DNA of 64,000 nucleotides from Aquila chrysaetos chrysaetos. Lineage: Eukaryota; Chordata; Aves; Accipitriformes; Accipitridae. The notes beneath the pieces were generated by a model. It was not told the origin of the DNA, searched no databases, and saw only the letters and a list, made by a program, of their open reading frames with translations. Shown here in pieces: positions 1-11,400 of this stretch; within the stretch, counting starts at the first letter, position 1, and every line of letters begins with the position of its first letter. Made by a program: the position numbers and the translations under genes. Location: contig NC_044029.1 in the NCBI RefSeq assembly GCF_900496995.4, positions 1,426,001 to 1,490,000 of the forward strand, in the 5' to 3' direction.

Positions 1-325
1 CGGTTGCGGACACTCCTTGGGCTCTGGTGGTGGTGAGCACGCAGTCCTGGAGGCCTGACTGGCATCACCAAACTGTGACAGGAATTCTTCCGTGGCCTGT
101 ACTCTGGGCACCTTCCCCTTTTAGTGACTATGGATTCCTTGGCCAGAAGGTGTAGGTCTGTAATGCAACGAGAAGGCCTCCAAAGATGAAAGTCTGCAAC
201 TAATAAGGGAATGACACCTCCATAGGCCGTATTTTGTATGCTTGGTTGGCGCTGCCATGAGGTATGACCTTCAGTCAGGGAAGTCCTAGTGTGACTTCTT
301 TTTTCTTCTTTTAATGCTGCTGTAG

Positions 326-2581
326 TCTCATAATGGCCTGGAGGACTTGGTAACTGGCTTTCAGACAACACGGACTGCAAAGGAACACCAATGTCGGCAG
401 GTATATGAACAGCTCCTGGGAATGACTGGTTTTAGTCTTTGAATTTCTTGTGGGCAGGTAATTTAGGAAAAGATCAGGTGGGCTGTGGGGAATCCCCCAG
501 GTTTTTGGGCAGGACACCCTCAGGGGAAAAGTCTATACGTTTCCTCATTCCCCTGGTGCCACTGTGTTTTGCATCTGCTTGGTAGACAATATGCGGGCAC
601 TTGCGTTCATCAGCACGATTCCTTTGATGGGTAGGCCGCGTGCTGTGGACAGGAGAGACAGCTGTGGGTGAGAGCTGTGAGAGGAGACCGGACTTGGGAG
701 ATGCATGTTTTCTTCTTTGTGGAGAACGCTGTCTGCACGTTCTGCATGTGGATCCTGTTCCTGTGCTCTGTGTGTGATGTATCTTTTCTATTTTGAAAGC
801 GTGGGAGCGAAAGCAAGGAAGTAAAGAAGCTGGGCAAGACAAAATGCCGATCGGAAGCGCTTCTGGATGAAGTGTGGAAAAGAAAAGCCGCACTGGAGGA
901 AGAACAGACCAGGCATGGCTTTTTAGTGCTTTAAAGAAAGACACATTGAGGAGAAGTCAAGCTTTACTGAACCCTAGTGTAAAAGCATGTACATAACTGT
1001 TTGTGAGCAAATTCAAGCCTCGCATTCGATCCTGCAAGGTGCTTCTGTGCATGAGCCTATGGTTTGAAAAAGCTGCAAAAGGCCTTGCAAATGCAGGCTG
1101 CCTGCACTTCTCCTGGGTGGGAAGGAAGTCTTTTCTTCTTCTGTTCAGATAAATTTGGGGCCCTCCAAGTGTTGGGTGGTGCTGGGGAGCTGGCTGTTCT
1201 CAGTGATTCCTGGCTTGTCAAGCACATTACAGATGAAGCAAGCCATCCATGGCTGTGCTGCTTACGTAAGAGTACGTGAAAAAGGCCGACTGCTGCTTTG
1301 CTTCACCCTTTCCTTACTAATTTGCTGTGCAGGTTGAAGATGCTTCTGCAGATGTCTTCGACAACCCCGACTGCGTCTGCAGCGAGAAGGAGAAAGTCCC
1401 AGCTCAGTTTCCGGGGAGATGATGAAAGAGATGAAGAAAGTTGTTCCGAATTGACTAACTAAATTGGTAAACTAAGAAGAAAGGTGAGCTCTGGTTGGTT
1501 TGGTGGATTTGAGGCGATTATTTTTTTCTGCTAGAACCTGTGTGATTCTTTTCCTGTACTTTTTTCCCATCTTGCTAATTATCTCTTGGCTGTGTTTTGC
1601 AAGTGATTGACTGCTCTTGATGCTCCTGCTCCTGTTGTAGCAGTAGATGATGATGATGATGATGTTGATGAACACAGATGTAGTTGTCGTGATGGGTAAA
1701 AACCATGAGCCAGGAGTCCCAGCAGGGCGCCTGCGGTCAATGGCCTCACTGACCAGGGTGCAGGCCCAGGGGCCCTGAGCAAGAACAGCGGAGCTGGTCA
1801 CCACACACTGAGATTTTAATACATTTTACTACTCTGTCTGCAGGTGACGAATGCAGTCTCGATGGCCCCCCACCTTACGGATTTCCACAGAAGTGAGTAA
1901 CTTCAGAGTTGTCTCTTTGAGTTCCTTTTGTTCCGCTGCCTACAAGGTGGCGACATTTCCCAACATCTGGAGAGGCAGTTGAAAAAACGCGTGCAGTGGG
2001 CAAGACAAAACCCGGGCCTGTGAGAAAAGTTGTCCACTCTGCGCGGGACTCAGAAAGAACTGGGGCAGAACCTGGGCTCAACCTCAGGAGTCACTGGGAG
2101 ACGAGCACGATGGGTCACAGCCAAACAGAGCAGTCTAAAAGAGAGATGGGAGAGGGAGCCGGACCAGAAATAAGGCAAAGACCGCAAGAAATTAATCCGT
2201 ATTCTCCATCTAACACAGTTTTCCACATGTGTCTGTAGCCCATAGGCTGTAACTTTGCTGTTGACACGTTTGAGTGTTTGGTTTTCGGTACCTGGATCTG
2301 CACGTTAGTGCTGCACTTCCACGATCCACTTGGCAGTGCTGCCTTTGGCCCAGCCTGCCGTAAAACTAACGCACAGCCTTTTCTTTTCCCTCCCTCCCTT
2401 GCCCAGTCACAGCCGAACCTCCAACGCGGTTAACGATGAGAAGATGCTGGAGCGGAGGAAGAAGTGCCAGTGCCAGAAAAGAGTGCTCCCAGGCACGAAG
2501 CCTGGAAACCTTTGCCTTCCACCCTGTGCACCCACCACCCCACCTATAATTACAAGTGTTCTGTTGCAGTGTGGTATTTAA
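326..2581 (+). CDS. 3' exons of an unrecognised plus-strand gene (AGBL3 candidate by synteny only)
   Basis: Several exon-like blocks lie here on the plus strand. Block 326-400 follows a ...gctgctgtag acceptor, ends at cag|gtatat and is open in phase 0 for 25 codons. Block 800-934 follows ttttgaaag; it joins in phase 0, is charged and coil-like (contains LLDEVWKRKAALEEEQTR) and runs to a TAA. Block from 1333 follows tttgctgtgcag. Block 1844-1892 (49 nt) follows ctctgtctgcag and ends at gtgagt. Block 2407-2581 joins the previous one in phase and ends at TAA 2579-2581. I cannot join all blocks in one frame: the third has no good donor in a phase that continues to the fourth, so there may be two alternative 3' ends. 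I do not recognise the protein. In human the plus-strand gene upstream of WDR91 is AGBL3, so that is the candidate. The 5' part lies outside the window. Confidence 0.35.
1646..1670. repeat. (GAT)n microsatellite
   Basis: Six GAT units followed by gttgatg, in what looks like an intron of the left-hand gene. Confidence 0.85.
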
Positions 2582-2585
2582 TAAA
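2580..2585 (+). terminator. Polyadenylation signal AATAAA overlapping a stop codon
   Basis: AATAAA begins on the second base of the TAA at 2579-2581 that closes the last exon-like block. If both are used, the 3' UTR would be only about 20-30 nt. The following sequence leads directly into a CpG island. Confidence 0.45.
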
Positions 2586-2639
2586 CTCTGTCACCTAGTA
2601 CGGGTCTCAGTTTTGCTGCACAACCGGAGCTCTTCGGCC

Positions 2640-3760
2640 TAGCGCGTCCGGACGAGGAGAGTCCTGTTTCTGAAGGCTCGCTCAGGCTCCCTTCCTACGC
2701 GGGCAGTCAGCACATCTCCCTCTGCCCTTGCTCCGAATGAAAACCAGTCCCGCAGACATCTCCGACAGGGAGCACGCGCCCGCGTCCTTTCCCTCTGCGG
2801 AGGCTCGAACCGCGGCGGTGCTCAGACCAGGGACCAGCGCTGAGCGGCTGCTCGTCATCGGCGGCCGGGCTCCTTTCTAGAGCAACCCTCCCGCCGCTCT
2901 GGGCAGAAGGGGGTGGGCGAGCTCCCGTTTGCAGATCCCACAGGGACCTGACGGGTTTGCAGCCTGCCGAGGGGAAAGGCGGGAAGAAGCGGGCACGAGC
3001 CGCAGCGGGCAGAAACCCACCTCGACCCGAGGAAAAACCTCTCCTCCTGCGGGGGCGGCCAGGGACCGCCGTCAGGGAGCAGCGCGGGCACGCTGCTCCC
3101 TCGGGGATGGGGAGCCGAAGGGGGTCCCCGCAGCCAGCGGGGCAGACCCAGCCCCGGAGCCTCGGCCCGCACGAGCGAGGGGAGCGGGGCCGTCACCGGG
3201 GAAGGCAGCCGAGAGCCCGGAGGGACGAACGAGCGCCTGGGGAGGCGGCAGCGCCGAGGGCGAACCGAGAAGTCGGGCCGGGCCGGGGCTCGGGCCCGGC
3301 GGCGGCCAGCGGGGTCGGAGACAGCCCGGCGGTGGCCAAGCAGGGCCACGGGGAGGCGGCCGGCGGGCCGGGGTCTGGCGCGGCGAGGTCCGTGGCCGGG
3401 AGAGACCGAGCTGGAGACGGGGACGCCGTGACGGAGCTCGGGCAGGGCCTGCAGGCCTCCGCCTCCGCCTCGGTGGGCCTCCCGCGCCGGAGGCCCCCGG
3501 GCTGAGGCCGGAGGCTCCAGCTCAGCCCGCCGGTGGCTTTTTTGTGCCACGGAGAGGCCGTGGAGCCTCTGTGCCGGGAGATGCTCCCGACTGGACGCGG
3601 CCCTGGCTGACCCTGCTTTGAGCAGGGCGGGGGCGACGAGACGAGGCCCCTTCCAGCCGCGACGACGCTCGCGCTTTCAAGGCGCAGACGTCTCCGGCGA
3701 TCTGGGGATGTCGCGCCGCGGGCCCCCTTTTATTCGGCCAGACCTCCTGCCTGCTTTCAT
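2640..3760. promoter_or_regulatory. CpG island, probable promoter of an unassigned transcript
   Basis: About 1.1 kb of very GC- and CpG-rich sequence with many CGG/GCG runs and GC boxes lies between the 3' end of the left gene and the 3' end of WDR91. Long overlapping open frames on both strands are a by-product of few A/T-rich stop codons and match no family I know. Neither flanking gene needs a promoter here, so the island probably starts another transcript. In human, CYREN and TMEM140 lie in this interval. I did not find their proteins in any frame. Confidence 0.55.
3729..3734 (-). terminator. WDR91: Candidate WDR91 polyadenylation signal
   Basis: TTTATT on the plus strand reads AATAAA on the minus strand. 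It is the clearest canonical hexamer I see downstream of the WDR91 stop at 5406. It would give a 3' UTR of about 1.7 kb ending at the edge of the CpG island. A closer non-canonical signal is possible. Confidence 0.35.
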
Positions 3761-5405
3761 GCGCTTTTTGCCAGAGTCTGACCGCACCTCAGCTGTAACC
3801 GTAGTCTCCCGCGGGCTACGCGTAACAGACAAAAACCAACTGCGGACTGTGTCCAGCATCTCCGGGCGCGAAGACGGCAACAACCTTCTCGGACGCCCAG
3901 CCGTGTCGTGAGGTGCGATGCCACCAGCGAAGAACGGCCGTCGAGTTAGCCGAGAGAATCTTGGTTTCCAGCCCCCAGTTTGAGACCTGGAAGTAGGAAA
4001 GAACCATTACACTGCCAGTCTGGCTGGGCAGCAGTGGGAGCTGCCAGCTGTGGAGGTCCACCTGGCCCAGTCCCCACCTCTTCAAATACAAGGAGACAGC
4101 CAGCTAGGCATTGCAACCTCGACAAACCAGTCTTCACGAATACGCCAAAGCACACTTGGCAAAAACAAACGGAAGTAACGTTCCACCTCCTCTCCGGGCA
4201 ATCAGCCGTCAGCATGTTAACAGACGTCCGGGCTCTAAAGCCAAAACGGCTCTCAGAAAATACCAAAGGTATCTTCCAACAGCAGGTTGGACCCATTCTC
4301 CACATAACTGAGAGTGAGCGCTCTGCCAAGGAACAACAGTACCGTAGACTCCCAACAAAGGCCGAGAACATAAGCGGCAGCGAGCTCGATGGCAATGCGT
4401 AAGCTGATGAGATGCGGCTGCTTAGCAGTCCCTTCAAGGACTATGCAGCACCCGAGCACAGCACTGCCCCTGATGTTGGGGGGGTGCAGGGGGAGAGACA
4501 GCTCCAGTGACAGAGAGCACTGGACATGACCCGGCTGGTTCTGGCCCCCCCTCCTCCTATCCACCATCAGGCAGCTGCCAGGCATTTAGGTAGCTTCTGA
4601 ACTCCAACACAAGCATTTCAAAAAGGCTGACTAGGGATCTCTCCTCTAGCTGGTAGCAGGTGTCGATCCCAAGGGAACACAGTACATCCAAACAAACGCA
4701 ATTATTTTTGTTCCTGGATGTCTTGCACTGGTTCCCCTCAGTGTGTGGGTGTCAGTGCTGGAAGCACCTGGTGAAAGCCCAAGGGTCTTTTCTCCGTGCA
4801 GGAGACTTTCTTAGCACATCCCTGCCCCAGCCACCCTCCCCATGTTTTGCAGCGACAACTGAACAGAGCACAGGAATCAAGTGCAAGGGACTATTTTCTT
4901 TTTATGGGAAAAAAAAACCCAAAACAAACGAACAAACAAACAAACAAACACACAAACAAAAAAACCAAAAAAAAAAGCACAACAACAAATGCTATACTGA
5001 AAGAATACTCTGGTTTTGCACTGGCCTTTCCAGTTCGAGTGATCTTATCACCGTGCACTGTGCTGCCTCATGCACGCCTCCTCCAACCTCACCTTCTTCT
5101 GCAGAACCCCTGACGTGATCCCAGCAGCCTTCTAGCCACATGCTACTCAAGGCTCCCTAACAGAGTGGGTCCAGCTGCCACTATGGATCAGTGAAGACTT
5201 ATTTTTCAGTGCTGCCACTGATCCGGTCCCATACCAGCATTCTACTGCACAGTGGTTTGGCAAATGTATTTAACTTTTGTCAAGAGGCAAAAGCTACAAT
5301 GAGAAGAGGGACTGTGGTTTGCCTTCTCTCCCATGCAGTTTGTTCCTGTGGAGTTCACGCTAGTTTTGTCAAGTCTTTTGCTCTTTCCCTTCGGCACTGT
5401 CCAGG
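3735..5405 (-). other. WDR91: Probable WDR91 3' UTR / downstream region, no ORF of interest
   Basis: No splice-flanked coding block is visible on either strand between the WDR91 stop and the CpG island. The stretch contains an A-rich (CAAA)n tract and otherwise unique sequence. It is assigned to the 3' UTR by position only. Confidence 0.4.
4908..4976. repeat. A-rich (CAAA)n low-complexity tract
   Basis: A poly-A run is followed by repeated caaa/acaa units and then further A runs. It reads as (GTTT)n in the WDR91 3' UTR orientation. Confidence 0.85.
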
Positions 5406-8400
5406 TTAAGACTTTTGAGCCAGTAAGGTTGTTAATTTAATCTTCCCATCCATAGAGGCGGTGAGGCAGGTCCCGCAGTCCATGGCCGTGCTCCAGTCCA
5501 CTGTGACAACGGGAGCTCTGTGTCCTCCCAGGGAAAGGCAGCTCTCCAGAACCTTTTCCTCACCGTTCAACTAAAAGAAGGAAAGCATAAGATTTTAAGG
5601 ACGCAAGTGTCTGCAGTGGGGGCAGTGCGCCCACAGGAGAAGCCAAAGCCTGCTACAGACTCCATATCCCCATCAGCATACATAATTAAGTGGAAAAATC
5701 AGAGAGACGTCGAGATGTACGTAGCACGCATGAGGAAGCAAACTTCCAGTCTCACAACAGAAGCACACAGTCTCAAGCAGCTCAGCTTCTGCTATCAGCT
5801 GAGCTGCAGTAATTGAACGGGGCAGGCTAAAAGCACACGCTGATGAAGAGCACATAAGCCTAAGCTATAGCTCATGTTAGTGCGGGTGCTCTGAACGCCC
5901 CAGAGGCAAAGTAAAAGTTCCATCTAATCTGCCTTGCAATGGCTTATACTGATGGGTGCTGACTCAAGAGGAGGCAGGCAAGGGGCATGCGATCAGTAAC
6001 CGCCTGTTGCTGCAGCACAGAAATTTGGGTACTTGGAACCATTCAGCCTCACTCTTCGTTTCACTTCAGTACACAGTAAGAGGAGAGAATCAGGCTGGGA
6101 CTAACATATAGCATCAGCAAGCACACAAGGCAGGTTAAAGACAAGCATCAGTCAACAATCACACATTTTGCATTGAACTGGCATGCATCAATATATTAAA
6201 AAAAAAAAAAAAACAAATTAAAACTTTGTCCCAGGCACTTGGGTACTAAGGAAAACTGCTGCAGCTAAGCTTTAAGAACACAGAGCACACATACTCTAGC
6301 TACATACAGAGGGCCAAACGCTTACAGAGGGTTCAAACACTTGCTAAGCACACCACACACTGCTAAAACGCACGCTGTATGAAACTGAGCAGCAACTTGC
6401 ACAGAGCACGGACGGGTAGGTGCTGCTCGAGAACTTCAGCAGCTGCTGTTGCAGCCTTGTAACAAGAGCTTGTCTGGATGTGTAAGAGTACTCCCCGTCA
6501 CTTCTCAGACTTACCTTAAAAATGACTCCCCCAGTAGAAGAACACGTCAACATATAGTTGCCCTCAGAGTCAAAAGCAAAAAGCCTCCCTCGTGGGAACT
6601 GGACTTGCTTGTAGCCACTGTACCCGGACAGAACAAAAGGACCCGTAGCTTCGCTGGGAAGATCGTACTCAGACACCTTCAAGCCACTTTTGTGAATATT
6701 CCACTGAATAAACTAGAATGACAAAAAGAGATGACAAAAGCCCATAGTTTAATGGACTGGGATGAAAGTGGAGAGGCCATTTGTGGTTTTTAAGCAAACT
6801 GGCTATTCCTCACAAACAGGGGATGGCATTTGGACATCTATGTCTAAGTGGGTATATTTATAAAACACAGGCTGAAAAAGCTGTAAGAGTGCCTACTATC
6901 CAGGCAAACACAGGCTCTACCTTCCACAAGCACCGCTGCCTATGTGTCCTTCCACGTTGCATGCAGGATCCTGGTGGGAATTCACTTAACTGTCATCAGC
7001 CAAGGACCCACACCTTTAGGCAGTCTCCCTCCCAGAGCCACACCTCTACTGCTGAAGACTGGAACCACAGAAATTGAAGCCTTTGTTATAAGCAACAGGG
7101 AGCTGCTGACAAGGAAATTTATGCAAAGTGGTCAAGGATCCGGTCCCTGGTGAATCCCAGATCTCAAACGTGGTGATCTCAGGGGCATGGAAAGGTCATC
7201 TTCACATTCCACAGGATTCCATAGGAAGGGGATGTCGCCAACAGTAGGATTTGCAGACAAGGTCCAAGACAGCTCCAGCTGTTAATATGCTTTCCAGCCG
7301 CTCTCTCTGCAGACTGTATGCAGCAGGGTGGTGCTGCACAGCTAAAATTACAGTTAGCAGCCCAGAGATCCTCCAGATTCTGAGGGTATTTTTACTGCTA
7401 TCCCCACCATATGGAGAAGACTCCTGAAGGGATCTCACTGCCAGCTGACCAGTAGAAGGTCACCCAGAGCCTACCTTGCCATCCTCGCCTATGCTGTAGA
7501 CTGTGTTCTCATCATAGCTGAACTCAACGGAGTAGACTTCCCCATCGTGTGCCTTCCAGCTCATGGCGCACTCGTGCTGCTGCATATCTGAGGGAAGAAC
7601 CAGTACTGAACACTCCTCATAGACGCACAGAACTGAGGTAAAGACAGAGAGGCCCTTTACATTCATAAGGTCTCTGTCCCAGCCCTCTAAATCAGCCTGG
7701 GGGAGCCCAATCCAATGCCTGTGCTTATTCTCCAGCATGTGGCTTTTACGCTGGCCACAAAAATCATCGCTTCTAACTAGTCACCTCTTCCTCCAGCTTT
7801 ATAGGGCTGCTCACATGCTCACTGTCAGCTGCAGACATTCGGCATCCAAGCCCCACTGCCACCTTTCTTCTTCTCCTCCCCTTGCTATCCTGTCCACCCT
7901 GACAGCTGCTGCCAGTTCTGCCCTCCCACAGACGTGGGACTGCAGCCTCCAGCTCAGCACCCGGGCCAGAAGCAGATCCCTCATTCTCAGAAGAGGGAGG
8001 CCCAAACTGCCTTTATCACAAGGACAGGCTGAAGAGGACAAAACCTGAGAAACAGAAATTGCTTAAGGAAGGAGGACTGAAGTGAAGCCCTTGCCTTCAA
8101 CTGGAAGGTCACACATTAATTCCTTTCCTCAAGACTCAGCCTCTGGCAGTAGTACTGCTATATGGCACAGCCAAGACCACATGGCTCAGAGGCAAGTTAA
8201 CTCTGCTCCTCAGCAGGAAGGAAACAACAAATCCAGCAGCACTACCAGGGTCACCAGCCAATGTGCCCCAGAGAAAGTTTATGTCAATTGACTCCTGATA
8301 GCTATTGTGGAGGACAGATAAGAGCTTCCACCTTGGTGTTCAGGCATGTCTCACTGCTGCCTCGCTGCTGGCAGAAGAAAGGTGCTAGGAGCAGCCACCT

Positions 8401-11400
8401 GGGGACACTGAGGGGCCACCTCACTGCCCAATTTCATAGAATCATAGAATCGTTTAGGTTGGAAAAGATCATCACGTCCAACCATAAACCCAACACTGCC
8501 AAGCCCACCCCTGAACCGTGTCCCCGAGCGCCACGTCTACGCGCCTTCTAAATACCTCCAGGGATGGTGACTCAACCGCTTCCCTGGGCAGCCTGTTCCA
8601 GGGCTTGATAACCCTTCCAGCGAAGACATTTTTCCTAATATCCAATCTAAACCTCCCCTGGTGCAACTTCAGGCCCTTTCCCCTTGTCCTGTCGCTTGCT
8701 ACTTGGGAAAAGAGCCCGACACCCCCCCCCCGCTACAACCTCGTTTCAGGCAGTTGCAGGGAGCGATAAGGTCTCCTCCCAAAAGCCTCCTTTCCTCCAG
8801 GCTAAACAGCCCCAGTTCCCTCAGCCGCTCCTCACAGGGCCTGTTCTCTAGACCCTTCAGCAGCTGCGTTGCTCTTCTTTGAATGCGCTCCAGCACCTCA
8901 AGGTTGGCCTTGGAGTGAGTGAGGGGCCCACAACTGACCACAGTATCTGAGGTGCGGCCCCAGCAGTGCCAAGTCCAAACGCACAATCACGTCCCTTGGC
9001 CTGATGGCCACGCCATTTCTGATACAAGCCAGGACGCTACTGGCCGCCTTGGCCACCTGGGCACACTGCTGGTCATATTCGACCGGCTGCCGACCAACAC
9101 CCGCAGGTCCTTTTCTGCCGTACCAAAGAGACGAACAATCCCATCTGCAGCCCCGGTGACCAGCAGGTTGCCGTTGTGGTTGAAGGCTGTGCAGTTAATA
9201 GCAATGGGCTCAGGCTCCAGGGAGAACTGCAGCTGGAAGGGAAAGTCTGCATTAATGCTGAGAAACGGAGCTGGGGGTGCCGAGAAGTTGATCTCCAAGG
9301 GAGGGAGGGAAGACGGTATTTAGTAGCAAGAACTCCTCCAGTTTGGAGCCCTACACCTCTTGTGACTACAGGCTTCAAGGTTGGCAGCTGCATTTTACTA
9401 TGACACTAACCCAACAATTCACCTCAGCCAAGCCACAGCTTTCTTGGCCATGGCCTCAAGGCTGGAAAACCAGCTTCTGGCAGGCATTAGCTTGAGTATG
9501 TTGCTTTTTCCTACATGTCAGGGACAGCATTTCTTAAGGGCAAAGGTGAGGGATGGGATGAGATTCCCTGTCAGAGTCTGACCCATCTAAGTCAAAACAA
9601 TGGAGAAGATGACATGAGATGAAACCTCTGAAGGAAGCACTTCACTTAAAAACAGGGAGGGCAGGGGAAATAGCAAAGAAAACCCTTCAGTATAGCTCAA
9701 CCAGAGAAAGCCTGAGCAAAGCATCATTCAGTCCTCTTGGGACATTTCCAGTCACAAACTGTGCAGGCAGGATAGAAACAAGGCTATGGACTATTTTGAG
9801 GAATCCCTCAAAAAAAACAATACACCACAAAACAAAAAAAAAAACCACCCAAACCCAGCAGCTACTTACATTATTCATTTTTATCCTGCATGTGATAGAG
9901 GGGAAAGGAGGAAGGGGGGAAAAAGAAAGTCAGCATAATTTAGAAAGAGAGCTCCTACACACTGAAAGAGAAGACACTCATTCTCAGCAAGCAGACTGAG
10001 AAAGAAAAGAAACTCAGCAAGTACCTGCTGCTTCATTGTTTTAGTGTCCCACAGCAGCAGCTTCCCAGGAACTTGGTTCATGCTTTTGCCCCCAGAGCTG
10101 ACTGCTGAGAAGCCCATGTGGGAGATGGGGCTTTGGGCTGCCGCAGAACAGACAAAGGAGGCACCACTTGGGCTGCAGGCAAGCGAGAGGATCCTGAAAC
10201 ACAGCAAACACGATCCTGAATTGCCTCTCTCCAGCAGCTGCCTCAAACACAATACTTGCTTACGAGCTCTACCATTAAGACCCTGCAAGACAGGGTGCAC
10301 TGTAAAAGAGGGCAGGATTCAAGTCCTTAGACGGATTTTGAGTGTCTCCCATTTAACTGAGCAGTTTTACACTGCTCAGACAGGGACTGCCCTCTGGACG
10401 AAGGCTAGATAGTCCTGCAGTTGCAGGAAAGCAGCAGGAACATTGAGACTTCACCTACCTTTTCATGGTCAAAACCAACAACATTTATATTTACATATAA
10501 AAATCACTATTCCAGAGTTACCTGGGCATGTCTTCATCAATGCTGATTTCACAGAGATTCTTCTTCGCTTCTGTGTCATAAAGACGAACCGTCCCAACCC
10601 CACTGCCAAGCAATAGCTTGAAACCAGCAAGGAGGAGATGGAAGAAGTGTGAGTGAGGAGTACAATGACGCTGTCCAACAACCATCAAGACACAGAGTAA
10701 ATTTTTTTCTACTTATGCATTTGGATTAAACGTCACTCCATTAGGGTACATCCTGTCTTTCTCTACGTATCATGCTGAGAAGGACTACCCCAGAGCCACA
10801 GAAGTCAAAGCACTGCTTTCCAGTGAGAAGATCTGATAGGCACCAACATAGAGTAAAAGCCACTTTCTAGAGTATGGCTCAACATTATCAGATGCAAAAC
10901 CTATGTGCAGTCTCATTATCTAGGGGAGCAAGGAAAGAGTAACAGAATTAACCATCTAAGTTTAAGAGAAAACCAAGTAGAAGCCACCTCCTTTCATCCA
11001 GGGCAGAATGAAATTCAGAAGGGCTCACACATGCTTTATCAGTGGTGCTACAATTTAGATCTAAAGTAAAACCATGGAGGGATGCATTATCCAAGAAAAT
11101 TAAGCAAGCCAGATCCTTCTCTCTTCAGAGCCTGATTTGCTGCTGAATCCCCATATATTTCAGAAAGAAGAATATTTCTTTCAGCAAGCAGGAAATAAAC
11201 TCTACAAAGCAGAAGAAACATCAGAACAACTACATAGACAACCTCCTTTCTAAGAGCAAAGAGACAAGCTGTAGCACCAGCTCTTCACAGGTGGCATTCT
11301 GGGGTTAGCAGCAACACATTGTCAGCACCAGAATGTGAGGAATATTCCCTCAGTTCCAGGCCTGCCTTCTCACACAGCCCTCTCTGTTCACCAAGGGAGG

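Noticed and set aside
2855-3621. 230-codon frames on both strands in the left CpG island
   Set aside because: Low-complexity Arg/Pro/Gly composition, no family resemblance and mutually overlapping frames. Treated as CpG-island shadows.
2586-5405. CYREN or TMEM140 coding sequence expected from human gene order
   Set aside because: I looked in all frames for their N- and C-terminal motifs and for a four-helix membrane protein and found neither.
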